Part shown: positions 34,917-44,556 of the stretch, piece by piece
How positions within the stretch are numbered: the stretch's first letter is position 1
How the letters are laid out: every line of letters begins with the position of its first letter
Assembly: GCF_021491355.1 (NCBI RefSeq)
Contig: NZ_JAKENF010000002.1
Span: 1 to 64,000 of the forward strand
Length of the DNA: 64,000 nucleotides
DNA from: Alitabrizicola rongguiensis
Lineage (GTDB): Bacteria; Pseudomonadota; Alphaproteobacteria; Rhodobacterales; Rhodobacteraceae
Direction of reading: 5' to 3'
Notes under the pieces: generated by a model
What the model saw: only the letters and a program-made list of their open reading frames with translations
What the model was told of the DNA's origin: nothing
The model's database searches: none
Program-made: the position numbers and the translations under genes

Positions 34917-36851
34917 TCAACCTCTTTTCTTGACCCAGATCTGGCTGTCGATGAGGCTTTGAAGATGCGCCGACAGCGCCGCGCGATCTTCGCCCATTTC
35001 AGTTGCACCCTCGAGATGGCCGCGTCCGGCACTGTTCACGGCCTCGGCCGCCTTCGACAGGCGCCATGTCAGCCCCTCGTCCACCAGCCCCGTCAGGTCG
35101 TGGATCGCCTCCTCAACCTCGCGACGAGCGCCCCGTCGGGCGTCCAGCTTGGCGAGCCCCTCGGCAACGCACATCACGGCCAATTCGTCATCCTCGCGGT
35201 TCTGTACCGGCGGCGCCGAGCGGACATGGCTGCGCGCGAAGAGCGTTTCAAGAAGATCGCCCGCCGCGCCCGTGATTTTTTCCGCCCTTGCTTCCGGTTC
35301 GGCATGGGCCGCGTGAAGGAGCGCCCGGCGGATGCGATCATGCTCCTCGAGCGTCAGGTCGAGCATTTCCAGATCGCTTTCGAAGCGGGTGATGAGTGAC
35401 GGGTGGGTGGCGAGCGTTGCCAGAACCACGGCTTCGAGCACTTGTTCCTCGACCGGGGTCGGCCCGCTGGCCGCCAGGGCCGAGGTCTTGGTCGATGGCA
35501 AAGGCGCCATCGGGGGCGGCGGAAAGCGACCGGGCCGCTTGCCCGGGCGGAAAGCCTCCGGCCTGGCGGGTGTGAACAGGTCCTGCCGGAGCCGCTTGAC
35601 CTCTTCGCCATAATGACCGCGGATCGACGGGTCCTTGATCCGCATCAGCGCGGCGCGGAGAGTCTTGTCGAGCGCGGCCTTCCGCTCGGGACTGTCAAAG
35701 ACGCGACCTTCCGTCTCCCGCCGCCAGAGCAGGTTGACCATCGGCTGGGCCTCGTCGAGGACCTTCTGCATCGCCGGCGCACCCTGCGCCTTGATGAGGT
35801 CGTCGGGATCAAGCCCCTGCGGCAGAAGGGCGAAGCGCAGACCCTGCCCCGCCTCGAGCATCGGCAGCGCGAGGTCGATCACCCGGAGCGCGGCGTTGAA
35901 CCCGGCCTTGTCGCCGTCGAGCGAGATGATCGGCTCGGGGAGGATGCGCCAGAGGAGCCGCAACTGGTCCTCGGTCACCGCCGTGCCGAGGGGGGCGACC
36001 ACCGCCTTGAACCCGGCCTCGGAGAGCGCGATCACGTCCATGTAGCCTTCGGCCACGATCAGCGGCTGTCCCTTGCCGGCCGCCTCGCGCGCCGGGCCGA
36101 TGTTGTAGAGGTTCCGGCCCTTGTCAAACAGCTCGGTCTCGGGACCGTTGAGGTATTTGGCGCGCGCATTCGGGTCCATCGCCCGCCCGCCAAGGCTGAT
36201 CGCCCGGCCGCGCGCATCGCGGATCGGGAAGATGATCCGGCCCCGGAAGCGGTCATAGGGCGGACCGCCATCATCGGGTTTCGCGCAGAGGCCCGCGGCC
36301 ACGATCATGTCGGGCGCGATGCCCTTCTGGTTCAGCGCATGGAACAAGCCCTGCCGCTGGTCGGGGGCAAAGCCGATCTCCCACCGGTCCTGCGCCTCCG
36401 GTGACATGCGGCGGCGGTCGAGATAGTCACGCGCCGGGGCGGCGGCGGAGGTGCGCAGTTGCAGGCGGAACCACTTCACCGCCTCTTCCATCACCTCGGC
36501 CAGCTGCGTGCGCCGGTCGGCCTTCTGCGCGGCCTGCGGGTCGCGGGCGGGCATCGGCATCCCGGCCTCGCGGGCGAGGATTTCCACGGCTTCGATGAAG
36601 GAGACGTTTTCGGTCTCCTTCACGAAGGTCAGCGCATCGCCCTTCGCGTGGCAGCCGAAGCAGTAATAGAAGCCCTTGCGGTCATCGACATGGAAGCTTG
36701 CCGACTTTTCCTGATGGAAGGGGCACGGCGCCCACATGTCGCCCTTGCCCTGGTTCGACTTGCGCAGGTCCCAGGTGACCTTGCGGCCCACGACCTGGGA
36801 CAGCGAGATCCGGGTGCGGAGTTCGTCGAGGAAACCGGGGGGAAGACTCAT
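34917..36851 (-). CDS. dnaG: DNA primase
   Basis: This 644-aa primase makes RNA primers for replication. The N-terminal zinc finger is CPFH...CFGC (residues about 46-69), followed by the catalytic core. VAEGYMDVIAL and SLDGDKAG are the TOPRIM acidic motifs. The C-terminus is the DnaB-binding domain. I take ATG 36851; the ribosome site is weak (GAACGG). The upstream TTG at 36860 is less likely. Confidence 0.95.
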   Translation of the reverse strand: MSLPPGFLDELRTRISLSQVVGRKVTWDLRKSNQGKGDMWAPCPFHQEKSASFHVDDRKGFYYCFGCHAKGDALTFVKETENVSFIEAVEILAREAGMPMPARDPQAAQKADRRTQLAEVMEEAVKWFRLQLRTSAAAPARDYLDRRRMSPEAQDRWEIGFAPDQRQGLFHALNQKGIAPDMIVAAGLCAKPDDGGPPYDRFRGRIIFPIRDARGRAISLGGRAMDPNARAKYLNGPETELFDKGRNLYNIGPAREAAGKGQPLIVAEGYMDVIALSEAGFKAVVAPLGTAVTEDQLRLLWRILPEPIISLDGDKAGFNAALRVIDLALPMLEAGQGLRFALLPQGLDPDDLIKAQGAPAMQKVLDEAQPMVNLLWRRETEGRVFDSPERKAALDKTLRAALMRIKDPSIRGHYGEEVKRLRQDLFTPARPEAFRPGKRPGRFPPPPMAPLPSTKTSALAASGPTPVEEQVLEAVVLATLATHPSLITRFESDLEMLDLTLEEHDRIRRALLHAAHAEPEARAEKITGAAGDLLETLFARSHVRSAPPVQNREDDELAVMCVAEGLAKLDARRGARREVEEAIHDLTGLVDEGLTWRLSKAAEAVNSAGRGHLEGATEMGEDRAALSAHLQSLIDSQIWVKKRG

Positions 36852-36902
36852 GCCGTTCAATATCGGCGCTAGGGGGGCGTTCGTCCAGTGGCGAGGTCGG
36901 AA

Positions 36903-36950
36903 GCGGGGGCCAGCCCCCGCACCCCCGGAATATTTGGGAGCAGGAAATGG
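36903..36950 (+). repeat. REP-like hairpin element, copy 2
   Basis: GCGGGGGC (36903-36910) pairs perfectly with GCCCCCGC (36913-36920). It is followed by ACCCCCGGAATATTTGGGAG and a purine-rich tail. The ACCCCCGG-n2-TATTTGG motif matches copy 1 at 1950-2018, there on the minus strand. It lies between dnaG and soxG. Confidence 0.6.
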
Positions 36951-36956
36951 GGCGGG

Positions 36957-37499
36957 TCAGGTCAGTCGTTGACGCGCCGCGAGGGCCGTCATCGCGGCTT
37001 CCACCTCATGCCAGGCCGTGCGGGCCATCGAGCGGAAGACGAGGATATCGACCGTCTGCGCGCCCGTCCGCATCAGGACCGCGTTCATGTGATTGAAGGC
37101 GGTGCGGAGCGCGGCGCCTTCCGGGAAGGCGGCGAGGCGGATATCCACGGGCACGATCCGGGCCAGCGCCGCCTCGGTGCCGGGGCCATCGAGGCGAAGC
37201 GCAGCCCAGCCGTCGGATTGGTCGGTCAGGGCGGCGATCCCGGCCAGTCCCTTAGGCGTCGGCGAGCCGATCAGGAAGTATTGCCCGCGCCCCGTCCAGA
37301 CGAGGCGGGCGCCCTTGGCCTCGGCAAAGCGGTTCGGCGCGGGCAGCACGAGGCCGAGCGCCTTGGCCACGGCGGCGTCCTGACCGCTGAAGGGCGCGAT
37401 CGAGGTGATCGGATCGAGCGCGATTTCGGACAGTGTCACGCCGGCGAGTGTCAGCGGGGCATGTCCGGCCAGGGCGGATTTGGCGATGAGGTCAGCCAC
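36957..37499 (-). CDS. soxG: Sarcosine oxidase gamma subunit
   Basis: This 180-aa gamma subunit of heterotetrameric sarcosine oxidase begins with GTG at 37499, inside the last 8 nt of soxA. Motifs such as ARLVWTGRGQYFLIG and a late TAFNHMNAVLMRTG fit the family, which is structurally related to the GcvT C-terminal region. It ends the operon, 7 nt past the REP-like element on the other strand. Confidence 0.9.
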   Translation of the reverse strand: MADLIAKSALAGHAPLTLAGVTLSEIALDPITSIAPFSGQDAAVAKALGLVLPAPNRFAEAKGARLVWTGRGQYFLIGSPTPKGLAGIAALTDQSDGWAALRLDGPGTEAALARIVPVDIRLAAFPEGAALRTAFNHMNAVLMRTGAQTVDILVFRSMARTAWHEVEAAMTALAARQRLT

Positions 37500-40422
37500 G
37501 GAGCTTTGCCCCTTCCTTGTCGTGGAACACCGGATCGGAGACCGTGCAGAGCACGTCATGGCCGCGCAATCCATCGACCATGCGGATCACCTCGCCATGC
37601 CGGGCACGACCGTTCTTCAGGAAGCCGAGGCCCAGCCAGCGGTTGAGCGTCGGCGACCAGCCGACCGAGGTGACATAGCCCTGATCGTTGACCCGCGTCG
37701 CCTCGGCGCCCTTGGCATAGAGATGCGCGCCCGACGTCAGGACGCCTTCGCCCACGGGAGTCAGGCCCACCATCTGCTCGCGCTCGGGGCCAGAGAGACC
37801 GGGGCGTTGCGACGCGCCCTTGCCGATGCAATCCTTCTTGCCGCTCACCATCTTTTCCATGCCGATGTCGAAGGCAGTCACCCGGCCGTGGATCTCGGCA
37901 TGGGTGATGAAGCCCTTCTCGATACGCAGGACGTTCAGCGCCTCCATCCCGTACGGGCCGCCGCCGAGAAGTTCGGCGCGGGCGAGCAGGTCGCGGAACA
38001 GCGCCTCGCCATAGCGGGTCGGCACGGCGATCTCGTAGCCCTCTTCGCCCGAGAAGGAGATGCGGAACAAACGCCCCTGCACATTCCCGATCCGGACCGG
38101 CGCGACGCCCATGAAGGGTAGGTCGATCTCTGTGCCGAGATAGCTCGACAGAAGTTGCCGCGCCAGCGGGCCGGCAACGGCGAATTGCGCCCAGCTTTCG
38201 GTGACCGAGATGGTGCGCACATCCCAACCGGCGCAGAAGGCCTGCTGGACGAAGTCGAGATGGCGCATGACGAGGCCGGCTGCTGCGGTCGTTGTCGTCA
38301 TCAGGAAACGGTCCTCAGCGAGGCGCGCCGAGGTGCCGTCATCCAGCACCATCCCATCCTCGCGCAGCATTAGGCCATAGCGGGTGCGGCCCACGGGCAG
38401 GGTCGAGAAGGTGTTGGTGTAGACGAGATCGAGGAAGCGCGCGGCGTCCTTCCCCTGGATGTCGATCTTGCCGAGGGTCGAGACATCGGCCACGCCGACG
38501 GTCGAGCGCACCATGTTGACCTCGCGGTCGCAGGCCTCTTTCCAGGTCGTCTCGCCCGGTTTCGGGAAATAGCTCGGGCGGTACCACAGGCCCGCTTCGA
38601 TCATCGGCGCGCCGCGGTCGCGGCTGGCCTGGTCCGAGGTCAGGAAGCGTTGCGGCGCAAACCCTGCAGCGCGGCCCCCGGCGCCCATGGCGGCAATGGA
38701 CACAGGGGTAAAGGGTGGGCGGAACGTGGTCGTGCCGGTCTCGGGGATGGCGCGGCCGGTCACATCGGCCAGAAGCGCCAGCGCGGCGACGTTGGAGTTC
38801 TTGCCCTGATCCGGCGCCATGCCCTGCGTCGTATAGCGCTTCATGTGCTCGACCGACCGGAAGCCCTCCTGCGCAGACAGCTTCACGTCCTTGGTCGTCA
38901 CGTCATTGGCGAAATCGAGCCAGGCGCGGTTCCACAGACCGGGCTTGGTCGGGATATGCCAGAGGGCCTCGGTCGCCGGGTTCTCGTCGGCGGCGGCGGG
39001 AATGTCGGCTATCGGGGCCTTGAGGCCAAGCGCCTCGATCGCGACCGCCGCAGCGGCGGCGCCTTCGGCAAGGCAGGCGGCGGTCGAGAATGTGCCCTTT
39101 GCCGATCCGGCGGCGATCAGGCCGGGCACGGCATTCTCGGCCGGAACGAAGGCGGCGATGGCGTCGTCCCATACCGGGCGGCCGTTCAGGTGGCAGGTCA
39201 GATGGACCGTCGGGTTCCAGCCGCCCGAAAGCCCGAGCGCATCCGCCTCGACCTTGAACTCGCGGCTGCCTTGCCGGACGGTGACCGATGTCAGACCGTG
39301 GCGGCCGGCGGTGTCGCTAACGACGGCCCCGGCATGAACCGGGAAAGGCTCGTCGGTCGAGGCGCCCTCGCGGCTGTCGATCAGCGCGGCGATACGGACG
39401 CCCGCCGCATGCAGGTCGCGGGCCGTCGTACGGGCGCTGTCGTTGTTGGCAAAGAGCGCGATCCGCTGACCGGGAACGACGCCGTAGCGGTTGAGATAGG
39501 TCCGGAGTGCCGAGGCAAGCATGATGCCGGGCCGGTCGTTGTTCTGGAAGGCGATCGGGCGTTCCAGCGCGCCCGCTGCCAAAACCGCGCGTTTCGTCAC
39601 GATCCGCCAGAAGCATTCGCGCGGCAGGTCGGCCTTCGGCGCGACATGCAGGCCCACCCGCTCGAGCGCGCCGTATGTGCCATCGTCATAGGCCCCTGTG
39701 ACGGTCGTCCGCGTCATCAGCCGGACATTGGGCATCGAGGCAAGCTCGGTCAGCACCGAAGCCGCCCAGTCCGCCGACCCCTGCCCGCCGATCTGGCCCA
39801 TATCGGACAGAAGCGCCCCGCCCATGCGTGCACCCTCATCGGCGAGGATGACATCTGCCCCGGCCCGCGCGGCGGTCAGCGCCGCCATCAGGCCGGTCGG
39901 CCCTGCCCCGATCACCAGAAGGTCGCAATAGGCCCAGGCCTTTTCGTAGGTCGCCTCGTCATGCCGGCCAGAAAGGCGGCCAAGACCGGCGGCCCGGCGA
40001 ATGGCCGGTTCATAAAGCCGCTCCCAGAAGGCGCGCGGCCACATGAAGGTCTTGTAGTAGAAGCCCGCCCCGAAGAAGGGCGCGGCGAGGTCGTTCACCG
40101 CCAGCAGGTCGAACTTCAGCGAAGGTGCGCGGTTCTGGCTTTGCACCGCCAGACCCTCATACACCTCCTGCACCGTGGCGCGGACGTTCGGGGTCTGTTG
40201 GCCGTCTTCCAGCACCTCGATCAGCGCGTTCGGCTCTTCCGATCCGGCGGTCAGCACCCCGCGCGGACGGTGATACTTGAAGCTGCGGCCGACAAGCTTC
40301 ACCCCGTTCGCCATCAGCGCCGAGGCGACCGTGTCGCCGGGATGGCCGGAATACTCGCTGCCATCGAAGCGGAAGGTCAGCGCCTTGGTTCGGTCGATCA
40401 GGCCCTTGCCGGGGATTCTCAC
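37492..40422 (-). CDS. soxA: Sarcosine oxidase alpha subunit
   Basis: This 976-aa alpha subunit has an N-terminal ferredoxin-like segment, then an FAD/NAD domain (LLVIGAGPTGLMAALTAARAGADVILADE near residue 170). The C-terminal half (about 600-976) is a GcvT-like aminomethyltransferase domain that binds folate and turns the iminium product into methylene-THF. Length is typical (about 960-1000). It overlaps soxD by 4 nt at the start and soxG by 8 nt at the end. Confidence 0.95.
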   Translation of the reverse strand: MRIPGKGLIDRTKALTFRFDGSEYSGHPGDTVASALMANGVKLVGRSFKYHRPRGVLTAGSEEPNALIEVLEDGQQTPNVRATVQEVYEGLAVQSQNRAPSLKFDLLAVNDLAAPFFGAGFYYKTFMWPRAFWERLYEPAIRRAAGLGRLSGRHDEATYEKAWAYCDLLVIGAGPTGLMAALTAARAGADVILADEGARMGGALLSDMGQIGGQGSADWAASVLTELASMPNVRLMTRTTVTGAYDDGTYGALERVGLHVAPKADLPRECFWRIVTKRAVLAAGALERPIAFQNNDRPGIMLASALRTYLNRYGVVPGQRIALFANNDSARTTARDLHAAGVRIAALIDSREGASTDEPFPVHAGAVVSDTAGRHGLTSVTVRQGSREFKVEADALGLSGGWNPTVHLTCHLNGRPVWDDAIAAFVPAENAVPGLIAAGSAKGTFSTAACLAEGAAAAAVAIEALGLKAPIADIPAAADENPATEALWHIPTKPGLWNRAWLDFANDVTTKDVKLSAQEGFRSVEHMKRYTTQGMAPDQGKNSNVAALALLADVTGRAIPETGTTTFRPPFTPVSIAAMGAGGRAAGFAPQRFLTSDQASRDRGAPMIEAGLWYRPSYFPKPGETTWKEACDREVNMVRSTVGVADVSTLGKIDIQGKDAARFLDLVYTNTFSTLPVGRTRYGLMLREDGMVLDDGTSARLAEDRFLMTTTTAAAGLVMRHLDFVQQAFCAGWDVRTISVTESWAQFAVAGPLARQLLSSYLGTEIDLPFMGVAPVRIGNVQGRLFRISFSGEEGYEIAVPTRYGEALFRDLLARAELLGGGPYGMEALNVLRIEKGFITHAEIHGRVTAFDIGMEKMVSGKKDCIGKGASQRPGLSGPEREQMVGLTPVGEGVLTSGAHLYAKGAEATRVNDQGYVTSVGWSPTLNRWLGLGFLKNGRARHGEVIRMVDGLRGHDVLCTVSDPVFHDKEGAKLRG

Positions 40423-40718
40423 GATGCTTTCCTCCGGCCTTTCGGGGCAGGTTTGCCCTGCCCTTCCCCGGCGACGAGTTCGGCGCCGAGGATTTCATGG
40501 GTCACGGTATTGCGGGTCACGACCAGCCAGGAAGTGCAGCCGGTCTCATGATACCACAGGTCGCGCGTCACGCCCGCCGGGTTGTCGCGCAGGTGCAGAT
40601 AGGCGTCCCAGGCCTCTGGCGCGGCGCCCTCACCGGGGCGATGCAGATAGTCGTCGGACCCGTAGTAATAGAACTCGCGCCGGTCGCGCAGGCCGCAGAG
40701 CGGGCATGGGATGCGCAT
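40419..40718 (-). CDS. soxD: Sarcosine oxidase delta subunit
   Basis: This 99-aa zinc-binding delta subunit starts MRIPCPLCGLRDRREFYYYG. The zinc ligands are CPLC, His in YHETGCTSWL, and that Cys. The Lys/Arg/Gly-rich C-terminal tail looks disordered. It overlaps both neighbours (TGATG and ATGA), so it is tightly coupled. Confidence 0.93.
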   Translation of the reverse strand: MRIPCPLCGLRDRREFYYYGSDDYLHRPGEGAAPEAWDAYLHLRDNPAGVTRDLWYHETGCTSWLVVTRNTVTHEILGAELVAGEGQGKPAPKGRRKAS

Positions 40719-41095
40719 CAGTTCACCTCTTCGCAGGACGTGATGGTGGCAAGGGTCTTGCCGTTCAGCAAATAGGCCACCTGCCCGCCTCGCATGATGA
40801 GAGCGGACAGGGGCGGCTCGCCGCAGGCCAAGCGGGCAAAGCCGTCCCCGTCGGGCAGTCGGAGGTCGGCCGCGACCATAAGGTCAAGCTGCACCTGTGG
40901 GCCGCCCTGCGACGCACCCATGACCCGGATGCCGGGCGCGATCTCACGCGGCAGGCTTTTCGCCAGTGCATCAGCCGTGCCCTTTGCAGCGGCGCAGATG
41001 TCCCCTCCGCCCGCGCCTGCGCAGGGGTTCTTGACCGGGTTCATCTGGGCCATCGCGGGGGTCGTCATCAGGGCAAGGATCAGGAGCGCACGCAT
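40718..41095 (-). CDS. Small exported protein within the sox operon
   Basis: This 125-aa protein has a signal peptide (MRALLILALMTTPAMAQ) and a mature part with four cysteines (NPCAGAGGGDICAAAKG, RLACGEPP and the last TSCEEVN), likely two disulfides. It is embedded between soxB and soxD with 1-nt TGATG overlaps at both ends, so expression is coupled to a cytosolic enzyme although the product is exported. I do not recognise the family. Confidence 0.8.
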   Translation of the reverse strand: MRALLILALMTTPAMAQMNPVKNPCAGAGGGDICAAAKGTADALAKSLPREIAPGIRVMGASQGGPQVQLDLMVAADLRLPDGDGFARLACGEPPLSALIMRGGQVAYLLNGKTLATITSCEEVN

Positions 41096-42345
41096 CAGTG
41101 CAGGTTGTGCTGGGAGCCGGTGCCTTCCTCGTCGAGGAGGTGGCCGGTGGCGAAGCGGTCGAGGCGGAAGCGGCGGGCAACCTCGTGCGGCTGGCCGGTG
41201 GCCATGAGGTGCGCCATGCACCAGCCCGATGCCGGCACGGCCTTGAAGCCGCCGTAGTTCCAGCCGCAGTCGATGAACAGGCCGTCGACATGGGTCTTGT
41301 CGATGATGGGCGAGCCATCGGGCGACATGTCCATGATCCCGCCCCAGGAGCGCAGCACCTTGGCGCGGCCGATCATTGGCATCAGCGTCATGCCCGCCTC
41401 CATCACATGCTCGACCATCGGCAGGTTCCCCCGCGCCGCGTAGCTCGCGTAGAAGTCGAGGTCGCCGCCGAAGACGAGCCCACCCTTGTCGGACTGGCTG
41501 ATGTAGAAGTGGCCCATGCCGAAGCTGATGACATGGTCGATGACCGGCTTCAGCCCCTCGCTGACGAAGGCCTGCAGGATGTGGCTCTCGATCGGCAGGC
41601 GCATGCCCGCCATCGCCGCCACCTGCCCCGAGCGTCCGGCAACGACGATGCCGACCTTCTTCGCCCGGATCGCACCGCGCGTGGTCTGCACGCCCTTCAC
41701 CACGCCATTCTCGATGTCGATCCCCGTCACTTCGCAGTTCTGGATCAGGTCGACGCCACGCCGGTCGGCGCCGCGGGCATAGCCCCAGGCGACCGCGTCG
41801 TGTCGGGCCGAGCCGCCGCGCGGGTGATAGAGGCCGCCATAGATCGGGAAACGGGTCTGCTCGAAATCGAGATAGGGCAGATGTTCGCGCACGCCCTCGC
41901 GGTCGAGCAGGATCGCGTCGTCGCCCTGGCTCAGCATCATGTTGCCGCGCCGGGCGAAGGCGTCGCGCTGGCCGTCGGAGTGGAACAGGTTGATGAGGCC
42001 GCGCTGCGAATGCATGACGTTGTAGTTCAGCTCGGACTCAAGACCTTCCCACAACTTCAGGGAATGGCTGTAGAATTCGCTGTTGCCCTGCAGGAAGTAG
42101 TTCGCGCGCACGATGGTTGTGTTGCGCCCGATATTGCCCGATCCGAGATAGCCCTTCTCCAGTACTGCGACATTGGTGATGCCGTGGTTCTTGGCCAGGT
42201 AATAGGCCGTCGACAGGCCGTGGCCACCGCCACCGATGATGATGACGTCATATTCGGCTTTCGGCTGCGGGTCGCGCCAAGCGGGGGTCCAGCCCTTGTT
42301 GCCGAAAAGGCCCTCCGTAAAGACCTTCAGACCCGAATAGCGCAT
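41095..42345 (-). CDS. soxB: Sarcosine oxidase beta subunit
   Basis: This 416-aa flavoprotein subunit oxidises sarcosine to glycine, passing electrons between FAD and FMN. The FAD motif is DVIIIGGGGHGLSTAYYLAKN (GxGxxG), near residue 33. The segment RHDAVAWGYARGAD (His about 182) corresponds to the region of the covalent FMN histidine in characterised enzymes. It is the first gene of soxB-(unknown)-D-A-G and is divergent from the DMG-demethylase-like gene. Confidence 0.95.
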   Translation of the reverse strand: MRYSGLKVFTEGLFGNKGWTPAWRDPQPKAEYDVIIIGGGGHGLSTAYYLAKNHGITNVAVLEKGYLGSGNIGRNTTIVRANYFLQGNSEFYSHSLKLWEGLESELNYNVMHSQRGLINLFHSDGQRDAFARRGNMMLSQGDDAILLDREGVREHLPYLDFEQTRFPIYGGLYHPRGGSARHDAVAWGYARGADRRGVDLIQNCEVTGIDIENGVVKGVQTTRGAIRAKKVGIVVAGRSGQVAAMAGMRLPIESHILQAFVSEGLKPVIDHVISFGMGHFYISQSDKGGLVFGGDLDFYASYAARGNLPMVEHVMEAGMTLMPMIGRAKVLRSWGGIMDMSPDGSPIIDKTHVDGLFIDCGWNYGGFKAVPASGWCMAHLMATGQPHEVARRFRLDRFATGHLLDEEGTGSQHNLH

Positions 42346-42429
42346 TGCAGAACTCCCATCGCGGCAGGGAAAGGCGGACCATGCCGCGCTGCAATATTCA
42401 ATGGCTGGCGGTCAATTCCTTGTCCGCGC

Positions 42430-42446
42430 GCGACACGACGTGTCGC
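42430..42446. promoter_or_regulatory. Palindrome between soxB and the DMG-demethylase-like gene
   Basis: GCGACAC (42430-42436) and GTGTCGC (42440-42446) form a 7-bp inverted repeat with a 3-nt centre. It sits 85 nt before the soxB ATG and 74 nt before ATG 42520 in a divergent region, so it is a good candidate operator for joint control of methylglycine catabolism. Confidence 0.55.
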
Positions 42447-42519
42447 ATATGCCATCGGCACTGCCATTGACGGGTGTCAGGTCAGAGCGGCAGTCTGTCG
42501 CAGAACCCAGGAGAGTGAC

Positions 42520-44556
42520 ATGACCGACACCCGCGACCCGCGCTTTGACATCCTGTTCCAGCCGCTGAAGATCGGCCCGGTCACTGCGCCGAACCGCTTC
42601 TGGCAGGTGCCGCATTGCACGGGCATGGGCAATCTCTATCCCCGCACGCTGGCGACGATGCGCGGCATCAAGGCCGAGGGCGGCTGGGGTGTGGTGAACA
42701 CCGAATACTGCTCGATCCATCCAAGCTCGGACGACACCCCTGCGCCCTATGCGTCGCTCTGGGACGAGGGCGACGTGGCGAACATGGCGGCGATGACCGA
42801 GGCCGTTCATGCCCATGGGGCGCTGGCTGGGGTGGAACTGTGGCACGGCGGTCTGCGCTCGAAGAATGTCCTGAGCCGCGCTGGCTCGCTCGCGCCGGTC
42901 AGCCTGCCGGCGGAGGGGGCGCCCTGGCAAGCCCGGCGGATGGACCGGCAGGACAGGGCCGACCTGCGTGATTGGCACCGCCTGGCGGTTGACCGCGCGG
43001 TGCGGGCCGGGTTCGACGTCATCTATGTCTATGCCGCCCATACTTACCTCCTGTCGCAGTTCCTTGACCCTGCGCTGAACCCCGAAGGCGGCGCGTCGCT
43101 GCTGGAACGGGGGCGGATCGTCGCAGACCTGATTGCCGAGGCCCGCGAGACGGCCGGCGACAGTGCCGCCATCGCCATCCGCATCGAGGTGACCGATGAA
43201 GATGGCGGCGGGGCCGAGGCGCGGGCGGAGTTCCTCGCCTCGATCGCACCGATGGTCGATGTCTTCGACGTGACAATCCCGGACTACGCGGTTGAGATGG
43301 GCCCCTCGCGCTTCGTCCGCGAGGCGGCGCTTCGGGATCACGTCGCCCATGTGAAAGCGGCGACAGGCAAACCCGTGGTGGCGGTGGGCCGTTTCACCAG
43401 CCCCGAGACGATGCTGGCCGAGATCCGGCAGGGGCGGCTCGATTTCATCGGTGCCGCCCGTCCCTCGATCGCGGACCCCTTCCTGCCCGAGAAGATCCGC
43501 ACGGGCCGGTTCGACGACATCCGCGAATGCATCGGCTGCAACATCTGTTATGCACATGACGGCCTCGGGGCGCCAATCCGCTGCACCCAGAACCCTGCCA
43601 TGGGCGAAGAGTGGCGGCGCGGCTGGCATCCGGAGCGGGTTCCGGCGGTGACGGGCCGGGTCGAGCCGGTTCTGGTCATCGGCGGCGGTCCGGCTGGGCT
43701 CGAGTCGGCCCTGACTCTGGGCCGCCGTGGGGTGCCGGTGATGCTGGCCGAGGCGGAAGAGACGCTCGGCGGGCGGGTGACGCTGGAAAGCCGCCTGCCC
43801 GGCCTGTCGGAATGGGCACGGGTGCGCGACTGGCGGCTGCACCAGATCGGCAAGCTTGCGAATGTCGAAGTCTTCCCGGCCAGCCGGATGACGGTGGACG
43901 ATGTGCTGGCAACCGGTGCGCCGCATGTGATCTGCGCGACCGGCAGCCGCTGGCGGGTGGATGGCCGGGGACGCTCCTTCCCCGGAGGCATGGCCAGCTA
44001 CACCGATCCGCGGACCCTTTCGCCGGAGGCTGTGCTGTCGGGCGCGCGGCCTGCGGGGCCGGTCGTGATCTTCGACGACGACAACTACCACGTTGCGGCG
44101 GGGCTTGCGGATCTTCTCGCGTCAGAGGGGATGGCGGTGACCTATGTGACCACCGAGGGCCGGGTGGCCGAATGGGCGGGCTACACCGTGGAGCAGGCAG
44201 GCCTGCACCGCCGCCTGCTTGAGCGCGGCGTGACCATCCTCACGGGCCATACCGTGGCGGCGTTGGAACCGGGGGAAGCACGGCTCGACTGCATCTATAC
44301 CGGCAGAAGCCAGCGCATCCCCTGCGAGGGCTTCGTTCCGGTCACGTCACGCGAGCCGCAGGATGCGCTCTGGTCGGACTTGCAGGAGAAGGGGCTGAAG
44401 ACCCTTCTGCGCATCGGCGACGCGGCCGCACCCGGCCTCATCGCCCATGCCGTCCATGACGGACACCGCGCGGCACAGGAGATGTTCGGCGGCGAGACGG
44501 CCGTGCTGCGGGAACGGGTGGTCCTCACCCCGCCTGGCGGCAGAGGCGTGGGCTAG
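42520..44556 (+). CDS. DMG/N-methyl demethylase-like flavoprotein (DgcA/TMADH family)
   Basis: This 678-aa protein has an old-yellow-enzyme type FMN barrel (about 1-360), a [4Fe-4S] site in [12 protein letters not shown] with the fourth Cys in IRCTQNP, and a C-terminal FAD/NAD domain ([21 protein letters not shown]). This layout is that of trimethylamine dehydrogenase and dimethylglycine demethylase DgcA. Its place opposite the sarcosine oxidase operon supports dimethylglycine as substrate, though other N-methyl compounds (for example stachydrine derivatives) are possible. ATG 42520 has an AGGAG site. Confidence 0.85.
   Translation: MTDTRDPRFDILFQPLKIGPVTAPNRFWQVPHCTGMGNLYPRTLATMRGIKAEGGWGVVNTEYCSIHPSSDDTPAPYASLWDEGDVANMAAMTEAVHAHGALAGVELWHGGLRSKNVLSRAGSLAPVSLPAEGAPWQARRMDRQDRADLRDWHRLAVDRAVRAGFDVIYVYAAHTYLLSQFLDPALNPEGGASLLERGRIVADLIAEARETAGDSAAIAIRIEVTDEDGGGAEARAEFLASIAPMVDVFDVTIPDYAVEMGPSRFVREAALRDHVAHVKAATGKPVVAVGRFTSPETMLAEIRQGRLDFIGAARPSIADPFLPEKIRTGRFDDIRECIGCNICYAHDGLGAPIRCTQNPAMGEEWRRGWHPERVPAVTGRVEPVLVIGGGPAGLESALTLGRRGVPVMLAEAEETLGGRVTLESRLPGLSEWARVRDWRLHQIGKLANVEVFPASRMTVDDVLATGAPHVICATGSRWRVDGRGRSFPGGMASYTDPRTLSPEAVLSGARPAGPVVIFDDDNYHVAAGLADLLASEGMAVTYVTTEGRVAEWAGYTVEQAGLHRRLLERGVTILTGHTVAALEPGEARLDCIYTGRSQRIPCEGFVPVTSREPQDALWSDLQEKGLKTLLRIGDAAAPGLIAHAVHDGHRAAQEMFGGETAVLRERVVLTPPGGRGVG

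Noticed and set aside
38650-40551. A 633-codon open frame antisense to soxA
   Set aside because: Low-complexity Arg/Gly/His-rich shadow of a conserved gene; common in GC-rich genomes.
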